Positions 50,632 to 63,272 of a stretch of 64,000 nt of DNA are shown piece by piece. Source of the stretch: Pontederia crassipes. Its lineage: Eukaryota; Streptophyta; Magnoliopsida; Commelinales; Pontederiaceae. The translations under genes were made by a program, and so were the position numbers. Below the pieces are notes generated by a model that made no database searches, was not told the DNA's origin, and worked only from the letters and a program-made list of their open reading frames with translations. How positions within the stretch are numbered: the stretch's first letter is position 1; every line of letters starts with the position of its first letter. The stretch covers positions 2,715,501 through 2,779,500 of the forward strand of contig CM060195.1 of the NCBI GenBank assembly GCA_030549335.1. The letters are read 5' to 3'.

Positions 50632-53018
50632 ATGTACAAGCTCGAACGCCATCACCTTAGCATGAGACACAGGAAGCTCCTCTTGGATCCCTCCGACCGG
50701 CCAATTTTGCTGGTGCAATCAGAGGTAAATTAACGTTATTTGTTCCGGCGTGCAGTTGGATTATCAATTGGACCAGGTCAATTAACTCAAGAAGCCCTTT
50801 TTCATATATATATATAATATATGTAAAGCATTTCGCGTAAAACGAATGTAAAACATTCATATTAGTTATTAGATTAATAAAATAAATATATAATAATATA
50901 AAATATATGTTAAATAATAAATATGATTAAGATTAAGATAATTGAATTATTCGATGATGCTATTTTAATAAATATGATTAATTCAACGGTTACTCTTAGA
51001 TGATACTTTTTTATTATCAAATTATATTAACAAATATATATTACTTCATCTAAAAAGTATATAATTAATTTAATTATAAATTATAATTATTAAATTAATT
51101 AAATAATAAAAAAATAAGTGTTCTATACCGAGATGTACAACACATACTAACCTCATGTAGTATCAAAGTTCAAGTCCAGCACCATTCATCTTTTGTGCTT
51201 ACTATTTTTTAAGAATGGGTTTCCATATGCAGCACAAGACCTCGCATGCCGTGTACGACATCTTCAGAGGCGATAGCGGGGATGCCAATGACTTGCTGTT
51301 CAAAATCAAGAAAGTTTCAGCAGCAGAGGTGCAGGTGTTCTTAGGTGCTAATAGCCCACAATATTTCTGCAATTTTACGGTCAGGGGAGACATCAACGAC
51401 GGAGTGGTTGCAGTTTTTAGAGGAGACTCCACAGATATAGTAGCCGAGGTGCTCCTCCCTTTTAGCTTTCTTTGTCCAATTAAAAAAAACAAATCGAAAA
51501 ATAAACGAACATAATTTTCGCCGATGAGAATTGAATCGTTAAAAGTTACTATCAATCTTTTCGGAATCGGACCAGCGACCAGATCGGATTTCTTATCGGG
51601 TCACGATTGAATTATATTCGATCAAATTGAACCGAATTTTATTATAATAATATTATTTATAATAATTACAAAGATATAATATAAGTTATATGAAATAGTA
51701 GGTGAATATTATATTAATAATCTATTAAAAATTAATAAAAACATGATTTTTATTTATTAATAGGTTTAATAATAATAAATAATAATGATTAATATTCAAA
51801 TATAAATAGATTATTATTAATTTAGTATCGATTATTTAATGATGATAGATGTTATATTAATAAAGTTTATCTTAAATTTTTCTTTTTTCTTTAACACTTT
51901 CCTTTATTTATGCCATTTAATAATTTTTTATTTTAATTTTAGGCAATTTCAAATACTTATCTTTTTTATTTCCATTCCTATTTAATTTTATGCATGTCAT
52001 ATTCCTTCATTCTATACTTTTCTTATATTCTTTTTCTTTTTTCCTTTTTTAACTTTCCTATTTTTGTCATTTTTAATTTTTTTCAAAATTGGGATTGAAC
52101 TGGGTTCAATCGGATCGGTCCATCCGGTCGGTTCAACTGATTTTTTCGGTTCAATGTTAAAATCAATTTTGCACTCTAACCTGATTGGATCACCGACCGA
52201 TTCGCGGTTGAACCGACTGATTCGGTCCGATTTTTGAAACATTGGTTACTATATAGATTTTCATAACATTGGTTACTATATATATAATGAATAAAAATAA
52301 TATTCTCCAAGATTCGTTATTATATGCTGTTACTGTTATTATTGTTTACATGTTGTCCAGAGGCAATAAGTGTCTAAGGTTAATAGTTACATGATGACTT
52401 GTCTATTTTATATTCGATAAGAGAAAATTGTTAGTTATATGAGATTAAAATTACTACCCTTGAACTAGAATAACCAATATTGTCGTCCCACTGTCCCAGC
52501 ATTATTAATAATAACATAAGATATTTATAATTCAAATATTGAAGTGCTAGCTTATAATTCAAATAAGATACTTGTTGCAGCGAAAAATAAAGCTTTAAAC
52601 TTCATAAAAAATAACTCAACTGCCTAGTTGACTAGATATATATATGAATAAAATGCCAATTTTCAAATTAATAGCGAATTAAGAAATGCCATATACTAAA
52701 AGAACTTATTAGTATTTAATAATGCAGATGAGCAAGGAGTGCAAGTTCACAAGTGAGGCAAAAGATGAATCTGCATTTGGGGTGACTGTGAGCCCCAACG
52801 TGGATTCCTGCTTCATAGCAGCTTTGTTTGTAGCTCTCCATGAAGTCTCTTCTGCTAAAATTGCAGGACCTAATCATGCTGTTGCACAAGGTGATGATGG
52901 TGGTGGTTATCTTGCTGCTGCGGCTGCCCAAGGGGCGACTGAAGCGGTGACTGAATCGATGACTGATAAGTTGATTTCAGTTATGTCAGATTTGTTTGCA
53001 TCTATTGGCGATGTGTGA
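50632..53018 (+). CDS. LOR protein, N-terminally truncated by CACTA, 199 codons open
   Basis: Exons 50632-50724 (remnant), 51233-51448 and 52728-53018 keep the junctions and phases of the paralogue at 6598-8460. Exon 1 lacks its first 56 or so codons and begins with ATGTACAAGCTC exactly at the CACTA border. In the paralogue the same Met is internal (NVMYKLER). Remaining sequence: HRKLLLDPSDRPILLVQSE, HAVYDIFRGDSGDANDLLFKI, CNFTVRG, PNVDSCFIAAL, and the Ala-rich tail ending MSDLFASIGDV. No stop or frameshift was seen. By eye about 28 of 31 exon-1 and 55 of 72 exon-2 residues match. The lost part would remove the first strands of the LOR barrel, so the product may be unstable. It could be a pseudogene or be expressed from a promoter in the CACTA end. 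Intron 2 contains a 692-bp element. Confidence 0.7.
51553..52244. mobile_element. Short non-autonomous DNA element (family X), copy 2
   Basis: It starts CAATCTTTTCGGAATCGGACC, and its other end reads CAATGTTTCAAAAATCGGACC on the opposite strand, an inverted repeat of about 21 bases. The 8-mer GTTACTAT flanks it exactly (51545-51552 and 52245-52252). The subterminal regions are rich in CCGGTC and GGTTCAA, and the core is AT-rich and non-coding. It sits in LOR gene 2 intron 2, close behind exon 2; the paralogue lacks it, so it inserted after the duplication. An 8-bp duplication favours a hAT origin. Confidence 0.85.
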
Positions 53019-54850
53019 TAACTTAAGTTCTATCTCTCAAGTTATATATAATTAATTAATGCAATACTATTTCTTCTGCTACTTTTGGATAATTCAAGTG
53101 TGATGGCAAGAAAAAGATACTATTTCTTGAGTGATATGTGGTTATAATAATCTTCTTTTGATTAATTCTCGTTCTCATCTATGGGTACGAAAACAACTCT
53201 TGCTCTTCATATTGTTTTAGCTAATGCTTGGAGAAAGTGTTATCACATAATTCTATCTATATTGTTTGTTGTGCAGATGTGATGAACACGCTTTGTTCAT
53301 GATTATTAGTACGCACATTTTGGATGGGGTTGGGTGCATGGCACTCGAAGTGTCTTTCAGCCTATTTGATAATTAGACAAATGAGATCCTTAAATATTGG
53401 TTAAAATTCAAATTAATTTACTATCAAAGTTGCAAAAAAAAATTTATTTTTACCTTTTAATTTTTTACAACTTACTTATGTCATGGTCGCTGAATATTAT
53501 TATTTTTAATAAAAAAATAACAACATGCTATATTTGTAACCAATTTTAAAAGTTTAAAATAAAAGGTTACATTAGATTTGAGAATTAAATTAAAATTCAT
53601 GATTTTTTTGTGCAAAAATGAAAATATAGATTAGATTTGAAAATAAAATTAAAGTTCATGCTTTTTATGTAAAATTAAAAGTTTAAAATTGATTTGAGAG
53701 TAAAATCAAACTTCGAATTTTTTTATATAATTCATCCTTTTTTATTGTATCTGACCAGTGAGACTTATAATAAATATATTTTTTTATACACAAAGATTCA
53801 AAATTTTGTTTAAGAGAAACAGATGAAAAAACATCGTTTCCATCTGAACGAACTTGGTCAGTGACTTTATAATATATTACAAAGTAAAAAATGACAATTT
53901 ATTTATTTGTTATTTTACCTTAGGGTTCTTTGTATGATGACAAACTAAAATAAGACCTTCAATGAATTGGCTTGTATTGACAATTCCAGTGTTATTAAAG
54001 GTTAAATTGTATTGTAAAATTGAAGTTATACGAGAAAGATTCTAAATGGGGAGCTTTTCATACTAGCAGCGTGTGTCAGGTGATTCTGTGTTTTTTTGCA
54101 CTTGACTGGGTGGGATAGAGATACCAGCGTGCTTATCTTGTGCGGCAACATTACAGACAAGTGTGACAACTGAAAATTGAAAATTGTGTTTTAATTGTGA
54201 AACACAAGAAAATGAATTCAGGAAATTATTTTATTGTCAACGATTCCAACTTTTATGCAGTCAACAATACACATCAAATTCAATCGGCATCACTGAAAAT
54301 TAACGGGATAAGAATATTAAAATGACAACGGGATCTTATAATTTCGAGAAAGACATTAATTTTCAGCCTCCTTGACTGAGAAAGTTCGACGATATGCATC
54401 ATAAACCTATAATTTGTCATATCAAAGAAGAACATCCAAGTTGTGTCGTGGCCTGCGGAGGCTGCGATCGCTTGTCCCAAAATCTACGTCGAATTCCATG
54501 TGGGGTAGAGCATGGAATAGGTCATGAATTTCCAATTGCATCATTCTACCCCGTTAAAATATCATAGGACTTGGGGTAAAGCTGATCATCAGTCTGATAA
54601 TCACCAAAACAGCAATGATAATCAGATTGAGAGTTCGTCATGATTATTGGATCCAATATGATTGAACTGATTTTTCGAAAGATGATATATATGTGTTTAA
54701 GTAATATGCAATCAAAAATTGTATAACTAATATGCATCTAGTGAATTTGAACCGTTGAATGATATTACATGGTTGAGTTTAAATTTATTAACTTAACATT
54801 AAATTCAATAGAGATTAAATATCAATCGTATATCTAATGATCCTGATTTG
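53019..54850. other. LOR gene 2 downstream flank
   Basis: No gene seen. Parts match the flank of LOR gene 1, as listed for 8461-10700. 53340-53930 has no counterpart there and is AT-rich, so it may be an insertion. Similarity ends at about 54590. Confidence 0.6.
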
Positions 54851-54876
54851 TTGGTTGCATATTGGTTATACAAAAG

Positions 54877-54881
54877 TGAGT

Positions 54882-54924
<43 letters not shown>

Positions 54925-54936
54925 TTTAAAAGTGAG

Positions 54937-54972
<36 letters not shown>

Positions 54973-54973
54973 G
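54877..54973. repeat. Duplicated (CT)n(AT)n compound microsatellite
   Basis: AAAAGTGAGTT followed by a CT run and then an AT run occurs twice in a row, starting at about 54873 and 54928. It directly precedes the LTR-like block. Confidence 0.85.
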
Positions 54974-54978
54974 AATAT

Positions 54979-57770
54979 TGTAACGTCCCGAAATTTGATC
55001 TCGCCACATAGTAAAATTTTCTTTCGATCGTTACTTTTTTTGGTCTTTGTTTGACTCTTTTGTTGACTCAATTAGTCAAGAAAAATGACAAATAAGCGGA
55101 AGATTTAATAATAAATATTACAATACTTAAACATGAGAAATGTGGAAGTTAAAATAGATAAAAGTACGAGTACATCATAATGTGCCCATCACGCTACATG
55201 TATATACAATGTCCCAAATACAACTCGGTCTATAAAAAAAGACCATATAAACTCTACGATAACCATGCGCACACATGACCAAACTATAGTCTCCGCACAC
55301 ACGTCAACCAAACTCGCAATCCAATCATGTACATGTGGGGATCACACAAAGGAGCAAGCTCAATTGTTAACATAAGCTGTGTGAATCTGTATAAATCATA
55401 TATTAGTTCCATCAGAATAAGCATGAGATAAATATGTAAAGCGAGTATAATAGTTAATCATAATAGAGGAGTCGATAAAATAGTTCATAGATCATGCCTT
55501 TTTAATTTCATTTCTTTTTTATATTCGTGTTCATGTTCATTGTTCACATTCATCATTCGTATTCATGTCATAAGGACAAAGTCCTTTCATTCATTGTTGG
55601 TCATTTATGTTCTTTCATTTTATTCATTTCCATAGGGGAGGATGACTTCTCACTAAGCAGTAACATCCCCCGATGAAGATGACCTCACATTAGACGGCAA
55701 CATTCGTACACACTAGACAATAACATCCCTTAGTGAAGATGACCTCGCACTAGGCGATAACATCCGTAGAAATGAGGATGACCTCACACTAGACGGTAAG
55801 ATCATTCGATGGAGATGACCTCGAACTAGGCCGTAACATCCATAGAAGTGAGGATGACCTTGCACTAGACGGAAACACCCTTTTATGGAGATGACCTTGT
55901 GCTAGGTGGTAACATCCATAAGAGTGAGGATGACCTCGTGCTAGGCGGTAACATCCGTAGGAGTAAGGATGATCTCGCACTAGACTAAAACATCCCTCTA
56001 TGGAGATGACCTCATGCTAGGTGGTAACATCCGTAGGGAAGTGCCTCACACAAGGCTGTCATAACTTCTCATCTAGGTAGACAATGGTAACCTTCATCTT
56101 TTATCTTTACAAAATCACGAATTATCACTTGGATCAATCAAGGTTGTAGAGAGCAACGGTGACTTCAAATTATCTTTAATATCATGTCATTCAGTACCAA
56201 TCAAGCGAATAGGGGTTTGCACAATCATGAGGGTTAAATTGAGATCTATTTTCCTCTATCCATAAATCAAACGATCGAAAGATTAGCGGTCGTCCTTTTA
56301 AAATTCATGCATCGATCGTCTTAAAGAGGTTTAGACGTCCGTTTGTCAATATCCATCGATTGACCAAAAAAAGTACGATTGTCCATTCTAGGTTCATTCG
56401 TTGGTTGTTTCAAAGTCATATGAGAATCAATCAATATTAAGGTTCTCGGTCGTCCATCATAACATGATAACATTCTAGGATTTTCAATAAAAAATTTTGG
56501 CTGTCCAAAATTGGACTGATCGTCCACTGGGAATAGTGTCGTCTTCCTCCTCAATCAGTCAAATTCTCTATCGACTGTCAATTCAGCGAGTTAATCCAGA
56601 TCGGTCGTCTGAAATGATTTTGGACTTCTGTTTCGATCCATATTAGTCGTCCAATCGAGTTTTGATCGACCAAAACTGAATCGATCGTCCGTTTAAAAGT
56701 TCATAGATGGTCGTACAAAAGGGGATTGGACATTCATTTACTCTAATATCATAATCATAGTATGTGTGATTTCATTTCAGCTATAGATGTAATCATGGGG
56801 AATAAATCAAAGGCAAAAGTAGACACAATTTATCATTATAATCATATATGATATAAGTACATAAATCACGGGGTCAAAATCTTGAAGGTTATCATTCCGG
56901 TAGCTAGAACCCGGGCCGAATACAAGTGGAACCAGCCCAACAAGGGCCGAGTTTCTATGGAGCTCTTCTAAAAAAAAGTTCGAGTAGAACTTGGGCTGGG
57001 TGCGGGTTATACTCGGGCTGAGTTAGAGCGCGATCAAGTCGAGATGGTTGTTTCGCCCGATCATCTTCCTCAGGACAAACCCAAATCAGGTCATGCTGAA
57101 CCCGGGATAGGTCGTGCCAGTTGCACAACTTCCGAGTTTAAAGCCATGGCGGATCCGGGCCCAGTTTGGTGGAACTCGATATGGGCTGAGCATAACCCAG
57201 GTCGGGTTTTGTCATGCGAAAAGAAAACATGAAAACTCCGAGGCATTTTTCACTCAACTTTCCGTTGCTTGTCGGTATCATACATAAGGAAATCATCATT
57301 TAACAAGATATATCCTTACATCACATAACTATCTAAATTATGGTTGAATAGACCTAATCATTCATCACATAAACGGTTTGCAATAAGCATGAAAATGTTC
57401 GGCTATGATCCAGAATCTCATTATAACTTCATGAAATTACAAGACACGAATTCTACTCATCCTAACATGGATTCTACTTATACATAAGACCTTAAAGCAT
57501 GCATCATTCGTTTGAAAGTTTAACTATGAGATAGATCCCGAAAGCACAACTTTTAGCCTACGTTTCTTGGTTCTTCTCGTGGCAAATTGTCCACAGGTCC
57601 TTGTCCTCTGCTCTCTGACATCTCCTACACCGAATGGAGTTGTCGACGCCTCCCTCTCATCTTTTGGCTACGATCAGCAGCAATTCCACACACCGGATGA
57701 GAAAAAAATGTAAAGGAGAAAGAGGGTGGGGTTTAAAAGTGGATGTTCTTATCCCCTAATCTCCCCTGTA
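54979..57770 (-). mobile_element. LTR-like block, probably a gypsy solo LTR or LTR remnant
   Basis: It opens with TGTAACGTCCCG, which on the minus strand is a usual gypsy LTR end (CGGGACGTTACA). No gag-pol domain is present. 56270-56740 carries GGTCGTCC/GATCGACC motifs like those of the main gypsy LTR in reverse orientation, suggesting a related family. 56900-57220 repeats CGGGCTGGG-type phrases. The far end could not be fixed and no target duplication was found, so the right boundary is approximate. It looks old. Confidence 0.55.
55640..56040. repeat. Minisatellite, about 45-bp unit in pairs
   Basis: GAGGATGACCTCGCACTAGGCGGTAACATCC-type units (core GATGACCTC...TAACATCC) recur about nine times. 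Two alternating variants, one with CCGTAGAAGTGA and one with CTATGGA, give a higher-order period of about 90 bases. The phase suggests no coding use; frames are open only by chance. Confidence 0.85.
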
Positions 57771-57794
57771 CGTGATTTACATCCCTTGGCCTAG

Positions 57795-57950
57795 TGCAAT
57801 GAAGAGGGGAGAGGAAGAGGGAGAGAGAGTGCAATGAAGAGGGGGAGAGGAAGGGGTGCAATGAAGAGGAGAGAGGAAGAGGGAGAGAGAGTGCAATGAA
57901 GAGGGGGAGAGGAAGGGGTGCAATGAAGAGGGGAGAGGAAGGGGTCGAGC
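57795..57950. repeat. Purine-rich tandem repeat, about 30-37-bp unit
   Basis: GTGCAATGAAGAGGGG followed by GAGAGGAAG-type sequence is repeated about five times, entirely purine-rich on the plus strand. It may lie in, or just outside, the end of the LTR-like block. Confidence 0.85.
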
Positions 57951-58139
57951 TCCCTTCGTCTCCTCTTCTTCTTTTTTTCTTGAAAACATGGTGCGTTACT
58001 GATTCAACGGAGGTATAGATTACATGGTGTAAATCAGCTCTTTTTACATAAATTGTTAATTTTTATAATAAAGTGTATATACCAAAAAATAAAGGTGCAA
58101 TTTACTTTAAAAATTGATTCACAGGTCTACACCAACATT

Positions 58140-61100
58140 GAAATATATATATATATAGTGTGTGTGTCTGTGTGTGTTATATGATTGCATATGGGTGTGG
58201 ATGCTGTCCGATAAATCATAATAAGTTTGTTGCAATTTTCTGCAGATAATTTGTGATATTGATTTCCGGTATAATGTGCGGCTTTTCGTTCAAGATTGTC
58301 ATCCCAATCCCGTGTGTAATACAACTTAAAAGGATTGGCTTTGTTTTATTAAAACTTTCAATTCGTCTCGATATATAGATTCTTATCATTATTTTTTAAT
58401 TTTTATATATTTTGGAAAAATATTATTTTTGCACCTTTGGCTGTACAATCATAATAAAAAAACAAAAAAAATTTTATTATCCTCTATGTACGAACAACGA
58501 AGTTCAAAAAGAATTTTGGTACAAATTTTAATATTATTTTCCATTTATTTTTTAAAAAAACATAGTTCATGATGAAAAGTGTCAATTAGTCGGGCATTGC
58601 TACTGCAAGGTGCACATGCCTAAGGCCAGCAGTGCCTCCAATGTTGGGTGCTGCTACCGCAAAAGCGCGCAGGACTCTGGCTCATTGTGTCGGGAATTGC
58701 TACTACAAGGTGCACATCCCTAAGGCCAGCAGTGTTGTCTCATGGCTTGATAGCTTCGGTAGTCCAAGCTCGCAACTCTCAATATATGCATAACACGTGG
58801 GTTTGGGCCTGTGACGTGGCGCAAATAAATAGTATTACTTTTGTTACCTCCAACTATTAGAAGACTATGGGAAAATCATATTAAAATTTAAAAAAAAAAA
58901 CTTATTTTATGTTCGACGAAGAGAAAGTCGTTGAATCCATCAAAATGTCAATGCCTCGACTTGAATTTGTGTTATACCTCAATAGAAAAGAATTTTAGAG
59001 GCCAATAATGATTGGAAAAAGAAAGACAAAAGAGATGTTGAGAAAATTTCTTAATGTGTGAATACGAGGTGCATGAGATTGTCAAAATCATGTGGAATGC
59101 TCTTTTTGAAAGATTTGCAAGTCTATCAACTATGAAATTGAAGTTAATCTTAAGTTCGATTCATATTGTATATGAAATTACAACATAAGGCAACATTTAT
59201 GTAAATTATCGAACATGATTTGTAAGTTGAAGTGCAGGTGTTATAACCAACAAGTTAAAGTTGTGATTTAGTTCCTTCGATAATGCTGGGATCAAATAGT
59301 GTTGAACTTAGTTCAGAATGATAATGTTTCACATCATCTAAAACTAAAAAAAGGGCGTCTTGAGACAACTAAACTTTCTAGTCAAGTGTTACTATTGTAA
59401 CAAGTCTAGACACTTCGCTCGTGAGTATATTTTTATGAATGAACTTTCATTTTAGGAACATAATGTCCTTGTAGAGTTTCATTGATTCAATATTGGAACA
59501 AAGTGAATTTATGTTGGCAACAATGCACATGTGAATAAACCCATTGGTACTTGCATTGCATCTTTGTGGAGGACATGTCTTGTCTCTCCATGATGTCCTC
59601 TATGCTATATATTTCTGACAAAATTTTTAGTATCTTATTTTGATGAATTTGACTATATATTAACATTTAGTTCAAGTTATGTTGATTTTTTCATAATGTT
59701 AAATAATATTGATATTTGCACTACTTATAAGTACAATGGTTATTATATTCTTGAAATCTCTAAAGATTTTCAATATTTTAGTTTCTCATTTGTATCTTTT
59801 GTTGATAAAAATTGTTGGTACTAAAATTTATCTTGTCAAACTTGGACTTATTGGACAAAATTGTATGAATAGACTAGCTAGAAAGAACCTTTTAGGCAAA
59901 CTCACTAAACTAATTTTGCCCACATATGAAAATTACATTATTGATAAAGCAACTACAAAATCATTTGGAGTAGGCAATATGTTGATTCTACTTTAGAAAT
60001 AATCTATTTTGATATTTGTGGTCCTATAAATGTTAAAGCGCGCTAAACATGATTTTTCTTATTTTATCACACTTATAAATGATTATTTATGATATGGTAT
60101 GATTTATTTAATCAGACATAAATATAAGGCATTAAAGTGTTTCAAAATATTTTTACATATGATTGAGAATCAATTGGAATACAAAGTTAATTAAGATCTT
60201 GTGTACATATCATGATCGTGAATATTTATCTGATTTCTTTAAAAAAATTATGTGATGAAAAGAGGATTGTAAAATAATTCCTAGAACTTCACAATAAAAT
60301 GTTGTTGTAAAAAGAAGAAATCAGACTCTACTTGATAAGGTTCGATCAATGATGGTGCAAGTGAATCTTTAAATCTCCTTTTGGGGTACTACATCCTATA
60401 TTTTGAATTGTGTTCTACCAAACTATGCAGATTCCACTCCTTACGAACTATGAACAGGGCAAAATCTGAACTTAGTTATTTGCAATTCTAAGGGTGTGCA
60501 ACCTATGTACTTAATGATTCTCATAACTATGGGAAATTAGGACTTAGGGAGAAAAAGTGTATCTCCGAGACCTCCAAAATAAATATTTTTATAAGTAAAA
60601 AAGATGATGAAACTAGTAGAAAAGAAAAGTAGGAATGTTAGATTCTTGAAAGACGACTTTCTTAGGCAACGTAAAATAGATAAATATTTTTACCTTGAAG
60701 AGAAAGTAAAACATGAGTTGGCTCCCTTAACGGATCAATGAGGAGTATGTTTCCTTACCTTAGAATATTGATCCGAGTGAGAGATGATCATCGCCAACTA
60801 CAGAACGAGATATACTAGAATATCCAATACATAGGATTAATAGAAAAAGAATCTCACATCGGCATTTTGAATTTAAAGGAAACTTCATAGTTAGTCCAAA
60901 AGATGAACATGAGCCTATCAAGGAATAATGGATGAAAACAATTGTAGAAAATATGAAGTTTGTAAAAGATAATCAAATATGAAATTTGGTTGACCTCCCA
61001 CTCGATAGAAGACCAATAGGGAATAAATGAATTCTCGAGGTCAAACATGGTGTAAATGAATTCATAGAAAGATACAAAGCTTGTCTCGTATTGCACAAGG

Positions 61101-63000
61101 ATATACTTAGGAGGAACATATAAATTATGATGAAACATTTGCACTCATTGTAAGTTTTTTTCGGTTAATCTTAGCTACATATTTTCTAAATGAAGAACAT
61201 GGGTGAAGCTATATATATAATTGGAGTAAAAATTTAATGAGATCGTTCAAAGAGATTTATTGCTTTGTTACAAGATACCTATAATAAAAAGATCCTTGAA
61301 CATTTTTTAATGGATATCTGTAAACCCTAAACACTCATGTAGCAAAAGGTGAAGTTTTAACACGTGTTCAAAGACTTTAGAAAAGAATAGTACTATGACC
61401 TCTATTCTTTATGCTATTGCAATCAGAGCTTGATGCACATAATGTTGTGTACTCGACCTAACATATATCATATCATTGGTCTAGTCAATCGATATCAATC
61501 CAATCCAAGACGCTAACATTGGAAGGCTATCAAAAGAATTCTCATATGTTTGAAGGACACAATTGAGTATGCACTATGCTATCAAAGGGGAAGTTTAAAA
61601 TTAGTCGGGTATACATATGCTGATTAGGTTGGCAATGTTGATGAATGCAAGTCCACCTTCGGTTCAAAACAACATTGCTTAACATTGTCAACAATGAAAG
61701 TTGAATTTGTATTATGTACTTAAGCTTAAAAGAAGGCCTTTGATTCACCGAATTCATCTGCCAAACAAGGATTCTGATAAGGCTTCTTTACTTAAGTCTA
61801 TGCAGTGTTATTGAGTAAAGAATTACGCTTCTTTAGTAGGATTATCCACCACAATACTTGAGTGTATCACCAAGTATATTAAGTTGACCTTAAACGTGAC
61901 AAAATATTTTATTATGTTTTCATCATATGTGTGAGTCTTTAAGGATTGAATAAGTCCAAAGATTGTCTTATATTCTGACTATATTTTAAGGTAATAATAG
62001 AAGCGAGAAATATGAGGACGACAAGAGAAAGATTCACTAGTGTTTCATAAAATTTTTGTTAGCCAATTTTGAAGTATGCATATAAAATTGAGTAAACCAT
62101 GGAGTTAAATGTTAGTAATCTAAGCTATGCAAGAAAGACGTCTCTAGGGTAAAATGAGTAATATGATAAGCGACTATGCGAAAAATTAGTATTTGCTCGC
62201 ATATTGATTCAATTCCTAATGGGTCATAGTTTTGATTCTCAAGTTGATTAAGCATTATGTATCTCTAAGAGGTCATAATATAAGCTCTTAAGTGGTTAAG
62301 TAATTATGTATTCCAAATACGTCAAAATTTAGTTGATTGAGAATTATGTATGTCTAACAGGTCATAGTATATGTTCTCAAGTGATTGAATAATTATGTAT
62401 CCCTAACAGGTCTCCCGTAATATGTTGTGAATATTTGTGGGTCACACGATACATTTGTTATACATTTTTTCGCAAAAAGCATATCTAACGAATGACTTGT
62501 GTGAGTAGGAGATTATTGGAATGGTGCCCAAAATGGGCCAACGAGTTAGCACAAGTGCTACATGCGGTTGTGTCCACTCCGAAAAGTTACAAGCATGCAA
62601 TTATATATACTACATAGTAATGCAGTTTTTTAAATTGATTTAACACTATTATGTATAGTGTTTTGTGACTGTAGTTGGTGTGGATGCTGTTTGATAATCT
62701 GAATAAATTTACTATACTTTTCTACTATAATTTGTGGTACTTGAATTGTGGTATAGTGCGCGGCCTCTTCAGTCATATTTATGTTTCCTCTTATTCATAC
62801 TTTCTATTTCCAAATATTTTTTATTCTCTATTTATATTTTTACCCTACACACCTTTATTATGGCTATAAATCATGTACGCCAAGCATCATTTTTTGGTTC
62901 TAGTGTATTTGATTGATAATTTCTTTTGCGGGAATGGGAAACATATAAAAGACTTGAAAACATAATACATTCTTTGATGATTTTATAAATTCAAATACTT
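58140..63000 (+). mobile_element. Ty1-copia element, heavily decayed
   Basis: 58190-58300 and 62678-62780 are similar (GGTGTGGATGCTGT..., ATAATTTGTG, GTATAATGTGCGGC), as expected for a 5' and 3' LTR pair. The 3' LTR probably starts near 62514, after a purine-rich GAGTAGGAGA. Between them are copia pieces in order: a protease-side block (SLSMMSSMLY near 59580, recalling the LTLHDVLY stretch), integrase traces (60000-60440), RT traces (DNQIWNLVDLPLDRRPIG-like near 60970-61020, and AQGYT...INYDETFA near 61095-61145) and an RNase H-side piece near 61610-61720 (VGNVDECKSTFGSKQHCLT-like). It is broken throughout, with many breaks, and is old. Confidence 0.7.
58589..58735. repeat. Direct repeat, 100-base spacing
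   Basis: GTCGGGCATTGCTACTGCAAGGTGCACATGCCTAAGGCCAGCAGTG-type sequence (first 20 bases GTCGGGCATTGCTACTGCAA) at 58589 recurs with four changes at 58689. The 100-base shift is exact. It lies in the 5' part of the copia relic, possibly in its LTR or leader. Confidence 0.8.
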
Positions 63001-63272
63001 CATTGACTAATTTTGTTAATATGATCAAGCACTTTCTACTAGTCATGAGATTAAGTAATGACAAGGCTTCACAAATTTCAACTTAAAAAATTTACCAATT
63101 ACAACACACCCTTTGAAAAGTAATGCAATAGAAGTCTAAAGTAAAAAGATGTTTTAGTAATTCAGAATGAATTCAGTGGATTTTTAAAATTCTTTTCTAG
63201 AAAAATATTAGAAGACACGAGAAAAAAGGTGTATCTTGAATACGAAGTTGGATATGAAAATAAGGAAAAGGT

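Noticed and set aside
54805-55071. Frames rich in Ile-Tyr and Arg-Glu
   Set aside because: They are translations of the compound (CT)n(AT)n microsatellite.
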